Part shown: positions 29,756 through 40,949 of the stretch, in pieces
How the letters are laid out: the number at the start of each line of letters is the position of its first letter
How positions within the stretch are numbered: position 1 is the first letter of the stretch
DNA from: Alteromonas aestuariivivens
Lineage (GTDB): Bacteria > Pseudomonadota > Gammaproteobacteria > Enterobacterales > Alteromonadaceae
Direction of reading: 5' to 3'
Assembly: GCF_003367475.1 (NCBI RefSeq)
Contig: NZ_QRHA01000004.1
Coordinates: 186,001-250,000 of the forward strand
Length of the DNA: 64,000 bases
Program-made: the position numbers and the translations under genes
The notes under the pieces: model-generated
The model's input: only the letters and a program-made list of their open reading frames with translations
Told to the model about the DNA's origin: nothing
The model's database searches: none

Positions 29756-32182
29756 CCATTGATGCTTGGGGTATCGCCCCTTCATTTCTTTTTTCACTTC
29801 GGCATAGTTGCCGTTCCAGAACGCCCCCAAATCGGAGGTGGTCTGGATTGGTCGATTGGCCGGAGATAAAAGTTCTACCACCACCGTTAACTGGCCTTGG
29901 GCCAGAACAATCGGCTGTTTAACCGCAAACATGTCCTGTAAACGCACTGACAGCTTTACACTGCCATCCGGTCGGTACTGAAGACGGCATTTGCGCCCGG
30001 TGGGCGTTATCCAGTGGGTTGGCAACAAACTGTCTAGCGCGTGTTGCTGCGGCCAGCTTAGTTGTTGATGTAATGCCTTTGCCCACACCAGGGTTTCTAC
30101 ATCACGTAGGGAACGGCATTTTGCAAGCTGCCGCTGAAATTCTGTGCATACCGCGCGGCTGAAGGGGCTTGCAAGCATCGGCCAAGGGGCAGGTTCATCA
30201 AACGCCTGAGGCTGAGCCAGGTTGAGCTCGCGGGCCAAACTTAACCGATACCACCACTGCCAAGCTTGCTCATCCAATGGCCAGTCATTCATCGCCAGCC
30301 CAGAGAGATGACTCAGCCATGCCTCAAACCAAATCTCGCCGGCGACCTGGCCTATGGGTTCACTGCGAAGCTCAATCGCCATAAACCCTTCGCCACGGCG
30401 CGCTTCCATTTGTTGCCTGGCGACATTAAAGGCAACCCGGTCCTGGGTGGCAAATTTTTCTTCGAACAGCTGTCGTAAAAGAAATTCATCAACCGGCTGA
30501 ATTCGGCGTACAGTCACTTCAGCACCGCTCTGCTGTCCCTCCAGCACCACAATCCAGGCTTCCTGGCTTTGCTCTCCGGCTGGCATGACAGCCCCTTTTC
30601 CGCTGGCCAGTTTATAACGTCCCGGGGCGGTGCGGTACCCAATTCGCTCCGGGTAGGCCAGCGCCAGACAATGGGCCAGCTCTGTGTCGCCCACTTGGCT
30701 CAGGTCATCATTGTACCCAGCAATCCTGAGCGCCTGGGCAAATCGTCGCGCCTGCCTGAGCAACGCCTTGGCAGAGTAGCTATTTAACTGACGTAAATAA
30801 TCGCCCAGCAGAAGCGGCCCTTTTTGATCTCCACTGTCCTCCAACACCGCCGCTACCAGGGTAGCAACTGCCGCCAGTTCTGGCTGTGATGAAACCTGGT
30901 AAAGCATGTGTGCGACCTTGGGATGACAGGGCAGCGCAGCCAGTTTTCGCCCATAGGCAGAAATTGACCCACCGGGCTCCAGTGCACCAATTTCAGCCAG
31001 ACTCTGGCACGCATAGTCCCGTTGCGCCTGGGAGGGCAGATCCAGTATTTTCAGCTGCTCCAGGGTTGTACCCCAGCTCAGCGCCTCAAGAGTAAGAGCA
31101 GTAACGTCTTCGCGCAGAATCTGTGGTTCTGCATGACGCGCCAGCCGATGCTGTTGTTCCTGAGCCCAAAAGCGGTAACAGATACCCGGCCCAAGCCGTC
31201 CGGCTCGCCCCTGCCTTTGAATGGCCGACGCCTGGGATATGCTTTGCTCGTTCAACTGTGTAAGCCCGGTTGAAGGGTGGAATGAAGCCACTTTTTCGAC
31301 TCCGGAGTCTATGACTACCTTCACCCCTTCAATGGTCAGGCTTGTTTCGGCGATATTGGTGGCAAGAATGATTTTGAAACGACAACGAGAGTCCGGTTCC
31401 AGCGCCTGCTGTTGCGCGGCTTTGTCCTGAGCACCGTACAGTGGCAGTACGACAATTTGAGACTGACCGGAAAGCCGTTGTTCAATGAGTGACTGAACCC
31501 GACGGATCACACCCACACCACTTAAAAAGACCAGCACATCGCCCTGATGCTCCTCAACCGCCTGTAGCGCTTTCACTGCCAATTGCTGAGGCAACTTTTC
31601 GGCCTGTACTGAGCCGGTGTAACGCAACTCAACCGGATATTGCCGACCTTCGCTGGTGATGATTTTGGCATCCGGTATTAACGCCCGGATTGCTTCCACA
31701 TTCAGCGTTGCCGACATCACCAGCAACCGCAGGTCGTCGCGCAACCCTTCCTGAACCTCGAGCGCCAGTGCAAGACCGAAATCGCTGTGAATGCTTCGCT
31801 CGTGAAATTCGTCGAAAATGATCACTGACACGCCGGTAAGTTCCGGGTCCTGCTGAATCCGCCTCGCCAACACCCCTTCGGTGATAATTTCCAGCCGGGT
31901 GGCGGCACTTACCTTCGACTCGCCGCGAATGCGATACCCCACCGTCTGCCCGACTTCCTCGCCAAGCTGTGAAGCAAGAAAGGCGGCCAGGTTGCGCACC
32001 ACTACCCGCCGCGGCTGCATCATCACAATCCGCCCTGCCGGGACACTTTGCAATAACGCCAGCGGCAACACTGTGGACTTACCGGCTCCGGGTGGCGCCC
32101 CCAGAATCACGTTGCCTTGCTGAATACAGCGGCACAATTCATCAGCAATTGCCTGGGCGGGTAACTGGGAAGGTAACAGCAT
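29738..32182 (-). CDS. hrpB: ATP-dependent helicase HrpB
   Basis: DExH-box RNA helicase-like protein of unknown cellular substrate. The 814 residues begin with the Walker A motif GAPPGAGKST (about residues 31-40) and Walker B IFDEFHERSIH, then SATLN (motif III), a helicase C domain with QRQGRAGRLGPG (motif VI), the HA2 region and the HrpB-specific C-terminal domain. Length is normal for HrpB (about 810). It is transcribed alone; the 93-base gap upstream is shared with divergent thpR. Confidence 0.95.
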   Translation of the reverse strand: MLLPSQLPAQAIADELCRCIQQGNVILGAPPGAGKSTVLPLALLQSVPAGRIVMMQPRRVVVRNLAAFLASQLGEEVGQTVGYRIRGESKVSAATRLEIITEGVLARRIQQDPELTGVSVIIFDEFHERSIHSDFGLALALEVQEGLRDDLRLLVMSATLNVEAIRALIPDAKIITSEGRQYPVELRYTGSVQAEKLPQQLAVKALQAVEEHQGDVLVFLSGVGVIRRVQSLIEQRLSGQSQIVVLPLYGAQDKAAQQQALEPDSRCRFKIILATNIAETSLTIEGVKVVIDSGVEKVASFHPSTGLTQLNEQSISQASAIQRQGRAGRLGPGICYRFWAQEQQHRLARHAEPQILREDVTALTLEALSWGTTLEQLKILDLPSQAQRDYACQSLAEIGALEPGGSISAYGRKLAALPCHPKVAHMLYQVSSQPELAAVATLVAAVLEDSGDQKGPLLLGDYLRQLNSYSAKALLRQARRFAQALRIAGYNDDLSQVGDTELAHCLALAYPERIGYRTAPGRYKLASGKGAVMPAGEQSQEAWIVVLEGQQSGAEVTVRRIQPVDEFLLRQLFEEKFATQDRVAFNVARQQMEARRGEGFMAIELRSEPIGQVAGEIWFEAWLSHLSGLAMNDWPLDEQAWQWWYRLSLARELNLAQPQAFDEPAPWPMLASPFSRAVCTEFQRQLAKCRSLRDVETLVWAKALHQQLSWPQQHALDSLLPTHWITPTGRKCRLQYRPDGSVKLSVRLQDMFAVKQPIVLAQGQLTVVVELLSPANRPIQTTSDLGAFWNGNYAEVKKEMKGRYPKHQWDLPGL

Positions 32183-32275
32183 AGACGGGAAGACTCTCTA
32201 CTCTTGCTTGACAGAAATAAGCTGGCCTATTGTACTTAGGCCTAAGTCAAATTACATCATCGATGAACCTGAACA

Positions 32276-32923
32276 ATGCGTTGTTTTATCGGTTTGGACC
32301 TTGCACCCAGGCAAAAGCTTGGCCTGGAAAACTGGCGTGAGCAGGCATTGCCAGACATTGTTGCAATACCAGAACGCCCCACTCGCAATAAACCCGCATC
32401 CGGCAGGGGGCAAAGACGCGGACATCCGCCTGCACCACAGACAAAAGCATCTCCGGTTGCCGTCCCAACGGCCAACTATCACATTACGCTTTGCTTTCTC
32501 GGCCACATAACTCCCCGACAGCACGAAGCGCTAACTGCCGAGCTGGCAAACCTGATACAGGAACCGATATTCCTGAATCTGGACTGTGTGGGCTTCTGGC
32601 AGGGCCCAAAGATCCTGTTTGTTGCTCCCCGGCAAGTGCCCGACAGCCTGCAGCAACTGGCGAGTGCGTGCCGTAAGGCAGCCAGACGGGCAGGCATTGA
32701 AACCGATAAGCGGGACTATCGCCCCCACGTGACCATTGTCCGCAAAGCCCAGGCTACTCTCCCGATACCCGAGCTCGCACTGGATATTGCCTGTGTATTT
32801 AGTCAGTTCCACCTGTTTGAGTCTGTATCAACCCACGGAGGAGTGAGTTATCCCATACGCGCCAGCTGGCCATTAAGCGAACCCTTAACGGTTCGCGAAA
32901 GGCTGAAAAGAGGATTGCTGTAG
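32276..32923 (+). CDS. thpR: RNA 2',3'-cyclic phosphodiesterase (2H family)
   Basis: Cytoplasmic member of the 2H phosphoesterase superfamily (ThpR/LigT), which opens 2',3'-cyclic phosphates and joins tRNA halves in vitro. Both catalytic H-x-T-x motifs are present: HITL in NYHITLCFLGH and HVTI in YRPHVTIVRKA. The 215 residues exceed the usual 175-190 because of a basic, proline-rich insertion (about residues 34-64, between RPTRNKPASGRGQRRG and the first motif). It is divergent from hrpB. No neighbour explains its role. Confidence 0.88.
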   Translation: MRCFIGLDLAPRQKLGLENWREQALPDIVAIPERPTRNKPASGRGQRRGHPPAPQTKASPVAVPTANYHITLCFLGHITPRQHEALTAELANLIQEPIFLNLDCVGFWQGPKILFVAPRQVPDSLQQLASACRKAARRAGIETDKRDYRPHVTIVRKAQATLPIPELALDIACVFSQFHLFESVSTHGGVSYPIRASWPLSEPLTVRERLKRGLL

Positions 32924-33036
32924 TTTTTGGCCTGCTGCGACCACAGGTTAAGAATGACTTATGCCATTAGGGCACTTTACTTCGCCAACCTGCCTGAGTT
33001 AAAAGAGAGAATACACACAATAACAAGCTGTAGAAA

Positions 33037-33891
33037 ATGCAACAAACATATCGCCTGGTAATTGATTGCCCCGACCAGATAGGTCTGGTGGCCCATGTTT
33101 CACAATTTTTGGCCGACCACGGAGCCACCATCGTCGAAGCCAGTCACCACACCGACCTACAGACCGGCCGGTTTTTCATGCGTCATGAGATAGGTGCGGA
33201 TTCCATTAAGCTTGACTATGCGGGTTTCCTGAATGAATTCACCCCGCTGGCAAACGAATACCAGATGCAATGGAAGCTGACAGACTCGCGCCAGAAGCAG
33301 CGTGTGGCACTGCTTGCCAGCCTCGAGTCTCATTGTCTGGTCGACCTGCTGCATCGCTGGCATACGGGCGAATTGCATTGCGACATTCCGTGTATTATCG
33401 CCAACCACCCGCAAATGAAACAGTTTGCCGACTGGTATAAAGTGCCGTTCCACTGGGTAGATTTTAAAGCCTTGGGCAAGGAGCAGGCGTTTGAGCAAAT
33501 AGCCACACTGCTGCAGGAGTACAAAGTCGACCTAACAGTACTCGCGCGCTTCATGCAGATCCTTCCCGACAGCCTCTGCCAGCAACTGGCTGGCCGCGCC
33601 ATAAATATCCACCACAGCTTTCTGCCATCGTTTGCCGGTGCCCGCCCCTACCAGCAGGCCTATGATCGCGGAGTAAAGCTGATCGGTGCAACCTGCCATT
33701 ACGTTACTGCGGATCTGGATGAAGGTCCGATTATCGAACAGAGTGTAAAACGCATCAGTCACAGCGATACTGCCGCCGATATGGTAAGAAAAGGAAAGGA
33801 TTGTGAAGTAACCGCACTGGCGCATGGCGTACGCTACCACCTTGAAGATCGGGTGATCATCCACCGCAATAAAACTGTGGTTTTCGCCTGA
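33037..33891 (+). CDS. purU: Formyltetrahydrofolate deformylase
   Basis: Hydrolyses 10-formyltetrahydrofolate to formate and tetrahydrofolate, balancing one-carbon pools and feeding PurT. An ACT domain (about 4-75) senses amino acids (methionine/glycine in E. coli). The formyltransferase domain (about 90-284) has INIHHSFLPSFAGARPYQQAYDRGVKLIGATCHYVTADLDEGPII with the catalytic N, H and D. At 284 residues it matches E. coli PurU (280). It stands alone. Confidence 0.95.
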   Translation: MQQTYRLVIDCPDQIGLVAHVSQFLADHGATIVEASHHTDLQTGRFFMRHEIGADSIKLDYAGFLNEFTPLANEYQMQWKLTDSRQKQRVALLASLESHCLVDLLHRWHTGELHCDIPCIIANHPQMKQFADWYKVPFHWVDFKALGKEQAFEQIATLLQEYKVDLTVLARFMQILPDSLCQQLAGRAINIHHSFLPSFAGARPYQQAYDRGVKLIGATCHYVTADLDEGPIIEQSVKRISHSDTAADMVRKGKDCEVTALAHGVRYHLEDRVIIHRNKTVVFA

Positions 33892-34019
33892 CAGCCTCAC
33901 AACAGGCATTCAGACAAAGCCTGCTGGATGCCTGCTGATGCAGAATACCCTGTATCAAATCGCAGCCCCCGCTCGTTTGCAGGTATACTGTATTGGTTTC
34001 ATTCCTATTGGATATCTAT

Positions 34020-34298
34020 ATGGCCATTGCCGCAGCTGTACACATTCTGGTCAAAACCGAAGCCCAGGCACTCGAAATCCTGCAGCAACTCAACAAAGGC
34101 AAAAATTTTGGTCAACTGGCAAAGCGCTATTCCATTTGCCCTTCAGGCAAACGGGGTGGTGATTTAGGAGAGTTCAGGCGCGGACAAATGGCCAAACCCT
34201 TTGACGATGTGGTGTTCAAAAAAGACATTCTGACCGTACACGGGCCGGTTAAAACCAAATTCGGCTACCATCTGATCAAGACCCTGTATCGCCGCTGA
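34020..34298 (+). CDS. ppiC: Parvulin-type peptidyl-prolyl isomerase, small stand-alone
   Basis: A 92-residue single-domain parvulin. The fold signature [60 protein letters not shown] matches PpiC, with the active-site residues of the ILVK...FG.LA and GGDLG..GQM blocks. No signal peptide, so it acts in the cytosol. The ATG at 34020 gives the usual N-terminus; nine extra in-frame residues upstream are not needed. The last residues read [12 protein letters not shown], as in E. coli PpiC. Confidence 0.92.
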   Translation: MAIAAAVHILVKTEAQALEILQQLNKGKNFGQLAKRYSICPSGKRGGDLGEFRRGQMAKPFDDVVFKKDILTVHGPVKTKFGYHLIKTLYRR

Positions 34299-34458
34299 CA
34301 TCGCGGGCAGCAAAATTGCCCCCGTTTATCGGTCATCAGCCAGGTAACACGGAGCGTTATATAGCGCCAGAGCGGGTTAAAAGGCATTTAACTTCCGATT
34401 TCTATCCTCTAGTATGGTTGTGTAATTTTTATAACTACAACAACGTACAGGAAATAAA

Positions 34459-36633
34459 ATGGGAAAATTCACTTCCTCGCTCACCGCGGCGGCGGTTCTG
34501 CTGGCTTTGGCGGGCTGTTCGGGGCCACAATCAGATACGGCTTCAGAATCCACACCGGCCACAAGCACAATAAACGACACCATATCAGACAATGTGCTGC
34601 TCGCTGAATACAGTGGCCCTTATGACGGCGTACCTGCGTTCGACAAAATGCAACTGGCCGACCTCAAGCCCGCGCTGGAGCAGGGTATGGCGTTAAACCT
34701 GGCCGAAATTGAAGCCATCGCGAATAACCCAGAGCCACCCACGTTTGAAAATACCATTGTAGCAATGGAAGCCGCGGGCTATGCGCTCGGGCGCGTTTTC
34801 ACTTATTACGGGATCTGGAGCTCAAACCTTTCCAGCCCGGAGTTTCGTGAAATCCAGGCAGAGATGTCGCCCAAACTGTCTGCATTCTTTTCCGAGATCA
34901 CCCAAAATGAGAAATTGTTTGCCCGGGTCAAAGCCGTTTATGAAAGCGATGAAATGGCCAGCCTGACAGAGGAAGAAAAGCGCGTTACCTGGCTGACCTA
35001 TAACGGTTTTGCCCGTAACGGCGCGACTCTGGATGAAGCAGGCAAAGCGCGGTATGCAGAGATTAACCAGCAACTGGCAACCCTTTACACCCAGTTTTCC
35101 AACAATGTACTGGCTGACGAAGAAAATTACGTCACCTACATCACCGCCGATCAGCTTGACGGCTTACCGGAAAGTTTTGTGAAAGCTGCCGCTGCAGCGG
35201 CTTCAGAAAGAGGAGAGGAAGGTAAGTACGCAATTACCAACACCCGTTCTTCGATGGACCCTTTCCTGACCTATTCCACCAATCGTGAACTGCGCGAGAC
35301 AGTCTGGCGCACCTATTACAACCGTGGTGACAACGGCGATGAGTTTGATAATAACGACATCATCAAACAAATCCTGACACTGCGGGATGAGCGGGTTGAA
35401 CTGCTGGGATACGAAAACTATTCGCAGTGGCGCCTGGAAGACCGAATGGCAAAAACTCCGGAAAATGCCATGGACCTGATGATGAAAGTCTGGCCTGCCG
35501 CCATTGCCCGGGTAGACCAGGAAGTGGCTGACATGCAGGCCATTGCGGATGCTGAGGGTGCGGACATAGCAATTGCCCCCTGGGACTACCGTTTCTATGC
35601 CGAAAAGGTTCGTCAGGCCAAATATGAGCTGGATTCCAATGAAGTGAAACAGTACTTGCAACTGGACAAACTGCGTGATGCCATGTTCTACGTTGCCGGC
35701 CGGTTGTTTAACTTTGATTTCACCCCGGTGGCGGAAGGCGAAGTCCCGGTTTTCCACCCTGATGTAAAAGTCTGGGAGGTAACTGACAAGAGTTCGGGCG
35801 AGCACGTTGGTCTGTGGTACCTGGATCCGTTCGCCCGCAAAGGCAAACGTTCGGGCGCCTGGGCAACCACCTACCGCAGTTACACTACTTTCAAAGGCAA
35901 GGAAACCGTACTGGCCTCCAACAACTCCAACTTTGTGAAAGGAGCGGAAGGCGAACCTACGCTGATTTCCTGGGATGATGCTGAAACCTACTTCCATGAG
36001 TTTGGCCACGCACTGCACTTCCTGTCAGCAAAGGTAAAATACCCTACCTCCCATTCTGGCGTTCGGGACTACACCGAGTTTCAGTCCCAGTTGCTGGAAC
36101 GCTGGCTGACAACCGATGAGGTCATAGACCAGTTCCTGGTGCACTATGAAAGCGGGGAACCGATTCCTGACGCACTGGTTGCCAAAATCAAGCAGGCAGC
36201 AACCTTTAACGAAGGTTTCAAGACCACTGAATACATGGCTTCGGCAATCATGGACCTGCTCTACCACACCACTGATCCGAAAACGATTGATCCGGACAGT
36301 TTTGAGCGCGATCAGCTGACAAAACTTGGCATGCCTGAGGAAATTGTCATGCGTCACCGCAGCCCTCACTTCGGACACGTGTTCTCAGGCGAGGGATACG
36401 CTTCTGGTTACTACGGCTACATGTGGGCGGAAGTGCTAACGGCGGATGCTGCAGAAGCTTTTGCTGAAGCACCGGGTGGTTTTTACGATAAGGAAGTTGG
36501 AGAGCGTCTGGTCAAATACCTGTTCTCCATACGCAACGCGATGGACCCGGCAGAGGCTTACCGTAAATTCCGGGGCCGTGATGCCAAAGTGGACGCACTG
36601 ATGCGGGACCGTGGTTTTCCGATTCCGGAGTAA
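34459..36633 (+). CDS. M3 family zinc metallopeptidase, lipoprotein (Dcp-like)
   Basis: A 724-residue zinc peptidase related to dipeptidyl carboxypeptidase Dcp and oligopeptidase A. Zinc ligands are H513 and H517 in YFHEFGHALHFL and E540 in DYTEFQSQLLE; the C-terminal FGHVFSGEGYASGYYGYMWAEVLTADAAEAF is typical of M3. Unlike E. coli Dcp it has a lipoprotein signal with lipobox LAGC (cysteine at about residue 20) followed by a serine/threonine-rich linker, so it should be anchored in the periplasm. An AGGAA site precedes the ATG, and a terminator follows. Confidence 0.94.
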   Translation: MGKFTSSLTAAAVLLALAGCSGPQSDTASESTPATSTINDTISDNVLLAEYSGPYDGVPAFDKMQLADLKPALEQGMALNLAEIEAIANNPEPPTFENTIVAMEAAGYALGRVFTYYGIWSSNLSSPEFREIQAEMSPKLSAFFSEITQNEKLFARVKAVYESDEMASLTEEEKRVTWLTYNGFARNGATLDEAGKARYAEINQQLATLYTQFSNNVLADEENYVTYITADQLDGLPESFVKAAAAAASERGEEGKYAITNTRSSMDPFLTYSTNRELRETVWRTYYNRGDNGDEFDNNDIIKQILTLRDERVELLGYENYSQWRLEDRMAKTPENAMDLMMKVWPAAIARVDQEVADMQAIADAEGADIAIAPWDYRFYAEKVRQAKYELDSNEVKQYLQLDKLRDAMFYVAGRLFNFDFTPVAEGEVPVFHPDVKVWEVTDKSSGEHVGLWYLDPFARKGKRSGAWATTYRSYTTFKGKETVLASNNSNFVKGAEGEPTLISWDDAETYFHEFGHALHFLSAKVKYPTSHSGVRDYTEFQSQLLERWLTTDEVIDQFLVHYESGEPIPDALVAKIKQAATFNEGFKTTEYMASAIMDLLYHTTDPKTIDPDSFERDQLTKLGMPEEIVMRHRSPHFGHVFSGEGYASGYYGYMWAEVLTADAAEAFAEAPGGFYDKEVGERLVKYLFSIRNAMDPAEAYRKFRGRDAKVDALMRDRGFPIPE

Positions 36634-36684
36634 GCCTGAACTCCACATCATCTAAGCAGGAGAACACTTCTGCAATTTAAAACG

Positions 36685-36719
36685 GGGCGCGAAAAATCAT
36701 CGCGCCCATTTTATTTTTC
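36685..36719 (+). terminator. Rho-independent terminator of the M3 peptidase gene
   Basis: GGGCGCGA (36685-36692) and TCGCGCCC (36700-36707) form an 8-bp stem with a 7-base loop, followed by ATTTTATTTTT. Confidence 0.88.
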
Positions 36720-36868
36720 ACATAACATCAAGTTTTTGTTGAGAAAACTCCACACAACATCATAATAGTCTTCCCGCTGATTTTTCCATCAGCGTTTGAA
36801 TTGCTTAACTGTCTCTGTACCCCCTGATAGCCCGCAGTTTATTTTTTCAACAGAAGTAGTTGTACATC

Positions 36869-38788
36869 ATGAGTAGTAGTGCCTTCAGCATCAAACAAAA
36901 ACTTATTGTTTCATTAGTACTGGCTGTACTGGCCTCCACACTGCTGGTTGGCACCATCAGTCAGTGGATAGCCCGGAATTATGTCAGCCAGAACCTGGAA
37001 CATACCGAATTGCCCGCCGTGCTGGCCCAGGTCGCCAACCGGGTTGACAAGGAAGCTTCGGTAATGAAAGCGGTAGCCCACGGCATTGCAACCAACCCGG
37101 ACATTCTGTCCTGGACCCAGGTCGGTACCGACAAGGAAGGCGAAGCCCGGCTGGTGAGCTACCTGCAGGAAAGCCTCAGGTACAATGATCTGACCGTGGC
37201 CTCGTTCATTGATCGCCAATCCCATAAGTACTGGAATCAGGACGGCTTTTTACAGGTATTGAAACCTGGCCCGATGACCGAGTGGTTTTTTAGCTACAAA
37301 GACAGCGGGCGGCCAGTCTCCCTTAGCCTCTACAATGAGCCGGGCCTGGGCTTTCGACTGTTTGCCAACTATCAGCAACTGGACGGCCGGGGCATGTCTG
37401 GCGTCGCAAAATCCGTCGACGAATTGGTGGGCATCATCAACCAGGTGAAGATTGCGGCTGAAGGCGTAGTCTTCATGATAGACGGTCAGGGTAACGTTAT
37501 TGCGCACCCTGACGAAGACAAAGTAGGCCAAACCAAGCTCTCTCAACTTTTGGAAGGTGCCCCTTTGGGCCCGCTGATGGACAAATCCACGTTTAACCTG
37601 CAAAAAACAGCAATCGACGGTCAGTCGGTCTGGTTTGCAACCAGCTTTATCCCCTCTGCAGGCTGGTATGTGGTAGCACAGTTGCCAGAAGACCAGCTCT
37701 ATGCCGAACTCGACAGCGCTGGCAATCATATGGTGATGTGGTCACTGGTTATCGCCGGAATATTCGCAATAGTGGGTATCTGGCTGGCCTCGTCCATCAC
37801 CCGTCCGATTGAAAGGCTTGCTATGGTGTTTCAGGAACTGGGCCGTGGCCAGGGCGACCTGACGCACCGCATCAGTACGTCCGGCCAACAGGAAACCGCC
37901 CAGCTGGTAAACGGATTCAACAGCTTTATCGCCAGTTTGCATGGAATTATCAGTACAGTTGCCCAGACAAGTTCGCAGTTAAGGGATTCGGCCATAGAAG
38001 TGGCAGATAAGTCCCATCTGACCGAAAAGAACAGTGAAATACAGCGCGACAGCACTGCCCAGGTGGCCACTGCGCTTACCGAAATGGGCACTACCGTTGG
38101 CGACATCGCACAGTCTGCGCAAAATGCAGCCCGCTCAGCCCGGGTAGCCAGTGAAGCTTCAAGTCAGGGCCGCCTGCTCGCCTCGGATGCCGTAAAAGCA
38201 ATTAACACACTGGACGTCCAAATTACTACCATATCCGAAGTCATTCGCACTCTGGATAATCATTCCACGGCCATTGGCAGCATTCTGGATACCATTCGCG
38301 GCATCTCGGAACAGACCAATCTGCTGGCACTGAACGCGGCTATTGAAGCTGCCAGAGCCGGAGAACACGGGCGGGGCTTCAGTGTGGTTGCAGACGAAGT
38401 GCGCAGCCTGGCACAAAGGGCGGCCACAGCGACCGGTGAGATTCAGTCGATGCTGGACGAATTCCAGCAGGAATCACGCTCTGCGGTCAGAGAGATGGAA
38501 ATCAGCCAGGGCCATACCGCCAAAGTGGCCGAAGTCACCAACCAAATCGATCTGGCTCTGCACTCCATCGACTCCGACATCAACAAAATTGATGAGGTTA
38601 ATACCCTGGTAGCCACTGCAACCGAACAGCAGGCCATTGTGGTGGAGAACATCAACCGCAATATTCATGACATCAGCCAAAACAGTGAGGACAACCTGAA
38701 CACGGCATCGCAGTTGGTGGACGTCAGTAGACGATTAGACCAGCTTGCACAGGACCTCGCCAGCCAGGTCGGGCGATTCAAACTATAG
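36869..38788 (+). CDS. Methyl-accepting chemotaxis protein, first of a tandem pair
   Basis: Inner-membrane chemoreceptor of 639 residues: a membrane helix (about 12-32), a periplasmic double-Cache-like sensor (about 33-275), a second helix (about 283-303), HAMP (about 304-355) and an MA signalling domain with the hairpin tip [34 protein letters not shown]. No C-terminal NWETF-type pentapeptide is present. The ATG at 36869 was chosen over a TTG nine bases earlier because it aligns with the start of the neighbouring paralogue. The ligand is unknown. The gene at 39011 is a collinear copy of the same length. Confidence 0.93.
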   Translation: MSSSAFSIKQKLIVSLVLAVLASTLLVGTISQWIARNYVSQNLEHTELPAVLAQVANRVDKEASVMKAVAHGIATNPDILSWTQVGTDKEGEARLVSYLQESLRYNDLTVASFIDRQSHKYWNQDGFLQVLKPGPMTEWFFSYKDSGRPVSLSLYNEPGLGFRLFANYQQLDGRGMSGVAKSVDELVGIINQVKIAAEGVVFMIDGQGNVIAHPDEDKVGQTKLSQLLEGAPLGPLMDKSTFNLQKTAIDGQSVWFATSFIPSAGWYVVAQLPEDQLYAELDSAGNHMVMWSLVIAGIFAIVGIWLASSITRPIERLAMVFQELGRGQGDLTHRISTSGQQETAQLVNGFNSFIASLHGIISTVAQTSSQLRDSAIEVADKSHLTEKNSEIQRDSTAQVATALTEMGTTVGDIAQSAQNAARSARVASEASSQGRLLASDAVKAINTLDVQITTISEVIRTLDNHSTAIGSILDTIRGISEQTNLLALNAAIEAARAGEHGRGFSVVADEVRSLAQRAATATGEIQSMLDEFQQESRSAVREMEISQGHTAKVAEVTNQIDLALHSIDSDINKIDEVNTLVATATEQQAIVVENINRNIHDISQNSEDNLNTASQLVDVSRRLDQLAQDLASQVGRFKL

Positions 38789-38911
38789 GCAATACTCAAA
38801 TTATGTCCTCCTGAACAATCCAGCCTTAAGATTCACCTGCCCCTCGGTGCGAAACAGGCCCTAGGTGTACGCACATCAAACCAGATTTTACTGATGAGAT
38901 CGGCCCCCCTG

Positions 38912-38919
38912 GCCGATAA
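38912..38919 (+). promoter_or_regulatory. GCCGATAA, possible sigma-28 -10 element
   Basis: The octamer equals the sigma-28 (FliA) -10 consensus and lies about 90 bases before the second chemoreceptor gene. No good TAAA-type -35 lies at the right distance, so the match may be chance. Confidence 0.25.
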
Positions 38920-39010
38920 CCAGAGAGTACGCAGTGTATGATGAAGCCGCTGTTGCTGCGGTTATTTCATCACATGGTTTCTGACTGTTGATTTATAAGT
39001 AGTTTCCCCA

Positions 39011-40930
39011 ATGAATTTCAATGCTTTCAGTATCAAACAAAAACTCATCGCATGTTTATTGCTCGCGGTACTGGCCTCAACTTTGCTGGTTGGTACCATT
39101 AGCCAGTGGATAGCCCGGGACTTTGTCGAGCAGAACCTCGAGAACAGTGAATTACCTGCGATTCTCGCCCAGGTTGCGAATCGGGTAGACAAGGAAGCGT
39201 CCGTAATGAAAGCGGTCGCCCACAGCATTGCAACCAATCCGGACTTTGTATCCTGGGTCACTAATGGAGCCCCTCAGCAAGGCGAAACCCGGCTTGTTGG
39301 TTACCTTAACGAAGCCGTTGAATACAATGATCTCACGGTAGCATCCTTTGTAGACCGCAAAACGCATAAGTACTGGAACCAGGATGGATTTTTACGGGTG
39401 CTTGAGCCCGGTAAGCTTGACAACTGGTTCTTCGATTACAAGAACAGCGGCGAAACCGTTTCTCTGAGTCTTTACAATGAGCCCGGCGAGGGGTTCCGTC
39501 TGTTCGCTAACTATCAGCAACTGAACGGCCGCGGCATGTCAGGGGTTGCAAAGTCAGTAGATGAGCTGGTTAGTATTATTAACAGTGTAAAAATTGGCAC
39601 TGACGGGAAAGTCTTTCTTCTCGACAGCTCTGGTACCGTCATTGCCCACCCGGAAGTGGAAAAAGTCGGCAACACCCGGCTTAGCGACTTAATGGGGCAG
39701 GAAGGTGCATACGGGCTTACACAGGAAGCCTCATTCCAACTGGCTAAAGTCACGCTTGAAGGGCAAGCCCAGTGGTTTGCCAGCAGCTACATTCCTTCGG
39801 CGGACTGGTATGTAGTAGCTCAGGTATATGAGCAACAGCTTTATGTCAAACTGAACTCTGCCAGCAATCACATGGTAATGTGGTCTCTGGTTATCGCTGC
39901 ATTGTTTGCTTTCGTCGGTATTTGGCTTGCATCCGGCATCACCCGCCCAATAGAACGACTGGCCTCAGCGTTCCAGGATTTGGGGCGAGGCCAGGGTGAT
40001 CTCACCCGTCGTATACCGCCATCAGGACAACCGGAAACGGCGATGCTGGTGGACGGATTCAACAGTTTCATTGCCAGCTTGCATGGCATCATCAGTTCAG
40101 TAGCTCAAACCAGCTCACAGTTACGGGAGTCTGCATTTCAGGTGGCTCAGCAGTCTCACACTACCGAGGACAACAGCCAGATTCAAAGAGACAGCACCGC
40201 GCAGGTAGCTACCGCATTAACCGAAATGGGTACCACAGTCGGCGAAATCGCGGGTTCAGCACAGGAAGCAGCCAACTCAGCACGGGTCGCCAGCGAGGCG
40301 TCCCATCAGGGGCGACAGCTTGCGTCAGAAGCGGTCGGCGCAATTTCGACACTGAACCAGCAAATCAATACGATATCGACGGTCATCGGTACGCTGAACC
40401 AACACTCCTCGGCCATTGGAAGCATTCTGGATACCATTCGCAGTATCTCTGAACAGACCAACCTGCTGGCATTAAATGCGGCAATAGAGGCGGCCCGTGC
40501 AGGGGAACACGGAAGAGGTTTCAGTGTCGTCGCCGATGAGGTGAGAAACCTGGCTCAGCGGGCAGCCAGCGCGACGGATGAAATCCAGTCGATGCTGAAT
40601 GAGTTTCAGCAGGAGTCCCGATTAGCGGTGAAAGAAATGGAAGTTAGTCAGGAGCAAACTGCAAAAGTAGCTGAAGTCACCGGCCAAATTGACCATGCGC
40701 TGAACACTATAGACAAGGACATTAACAGAATTGATGAAGTGAACACCCAGGTTGCAACAGCCACCGAACAACAGGCTAAAGTGGTCGAAGACATTAACAA
40801 AAACATCCATGAAATCAGCATGAACAGTGAAGGGAACCTCACCACTGCTTCGGAACTGGTGGCAGTCAGTCGTCAGTTGGAACAACTGGCTCAGGATCTT
40901 GCCGGTCAGGTAGGCCGGTTCAACCTGTAA
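39011..40930 (+). CDS. Methyl-accepting chemotaxis protein, second of a tandem pair
   Basis: A 639-residue chemoreceptor with the same domain order and no visible length difference from the gene at 36869: helix, double-Cache-like sensor, helix, HAMP, MA domain. The N-terminus (AFSIKQKLI...[19 protein letters not shown]) and the signalling tip are almost the same in both. The sensor domains differ most in the membrane-distal part around residues 75-85 and in residues about 215-250 (for example [25 protein letters not shown] against the first copy's [19 protein letters not shown]). This points to duplication and then divergence of ligand choice. No pentapeptide is present at the end. Confidence 0.93.
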   Translation: MNFNAFSIKQKLIACLLLAVLASTLLVGTISQWIARDFVEQNLENSELPAILAQVANRVDKEASVMKAVAHSIATNPDFVSWVTNGAPQQGETRLVGYLNEAVEYNDLTVASFVDRKTHKYWNQDGFLRVLEPGKLDNWFFDYKNSGETVSLSLYNEPGEGFRLFANYQQLNGRGMSGVAKSVDELVSIINSVKIGTDGKVFLLDSSGTVIAHPEVEKVGNTRLSDLMGQEGAYGLTQEASFQLAKVTLEGQAQWFASSYIPSADWYVVAQVYEQQLYVKLNSASNHMVMWSLVIAALFAFVGIWLASGITRPIERLASAFQDLGRGQGDLTRRIPPSGQPETAMLVDGFNSFIASLHGIISSVAQTSSQLRESAFQVAQQSHTTEDNSQIQRDSTAQVATALTEMGTTVGEIAGSAQEAANSARVASEASHQGRQLASEAVGAISTLNQQINTISTVIGTLNQHSSAIGSILDTIRSISEQTNLLALNAAIEAARAGEHGRGFSVVADEVRNLAQRAASATDEIQSMLNEFQQESRLAVKEMEVSQEQTAKVAEVTGQIDHALNTIDKDINRIDEVNTQVATATEQQAKVVEDINKNIHEISMNSEGNLTTASELVAVSRQLEQLAQDLAGQVGRFNL

Positions 40931-40949
40931 CAACCTTCCCTGTGGTAAC

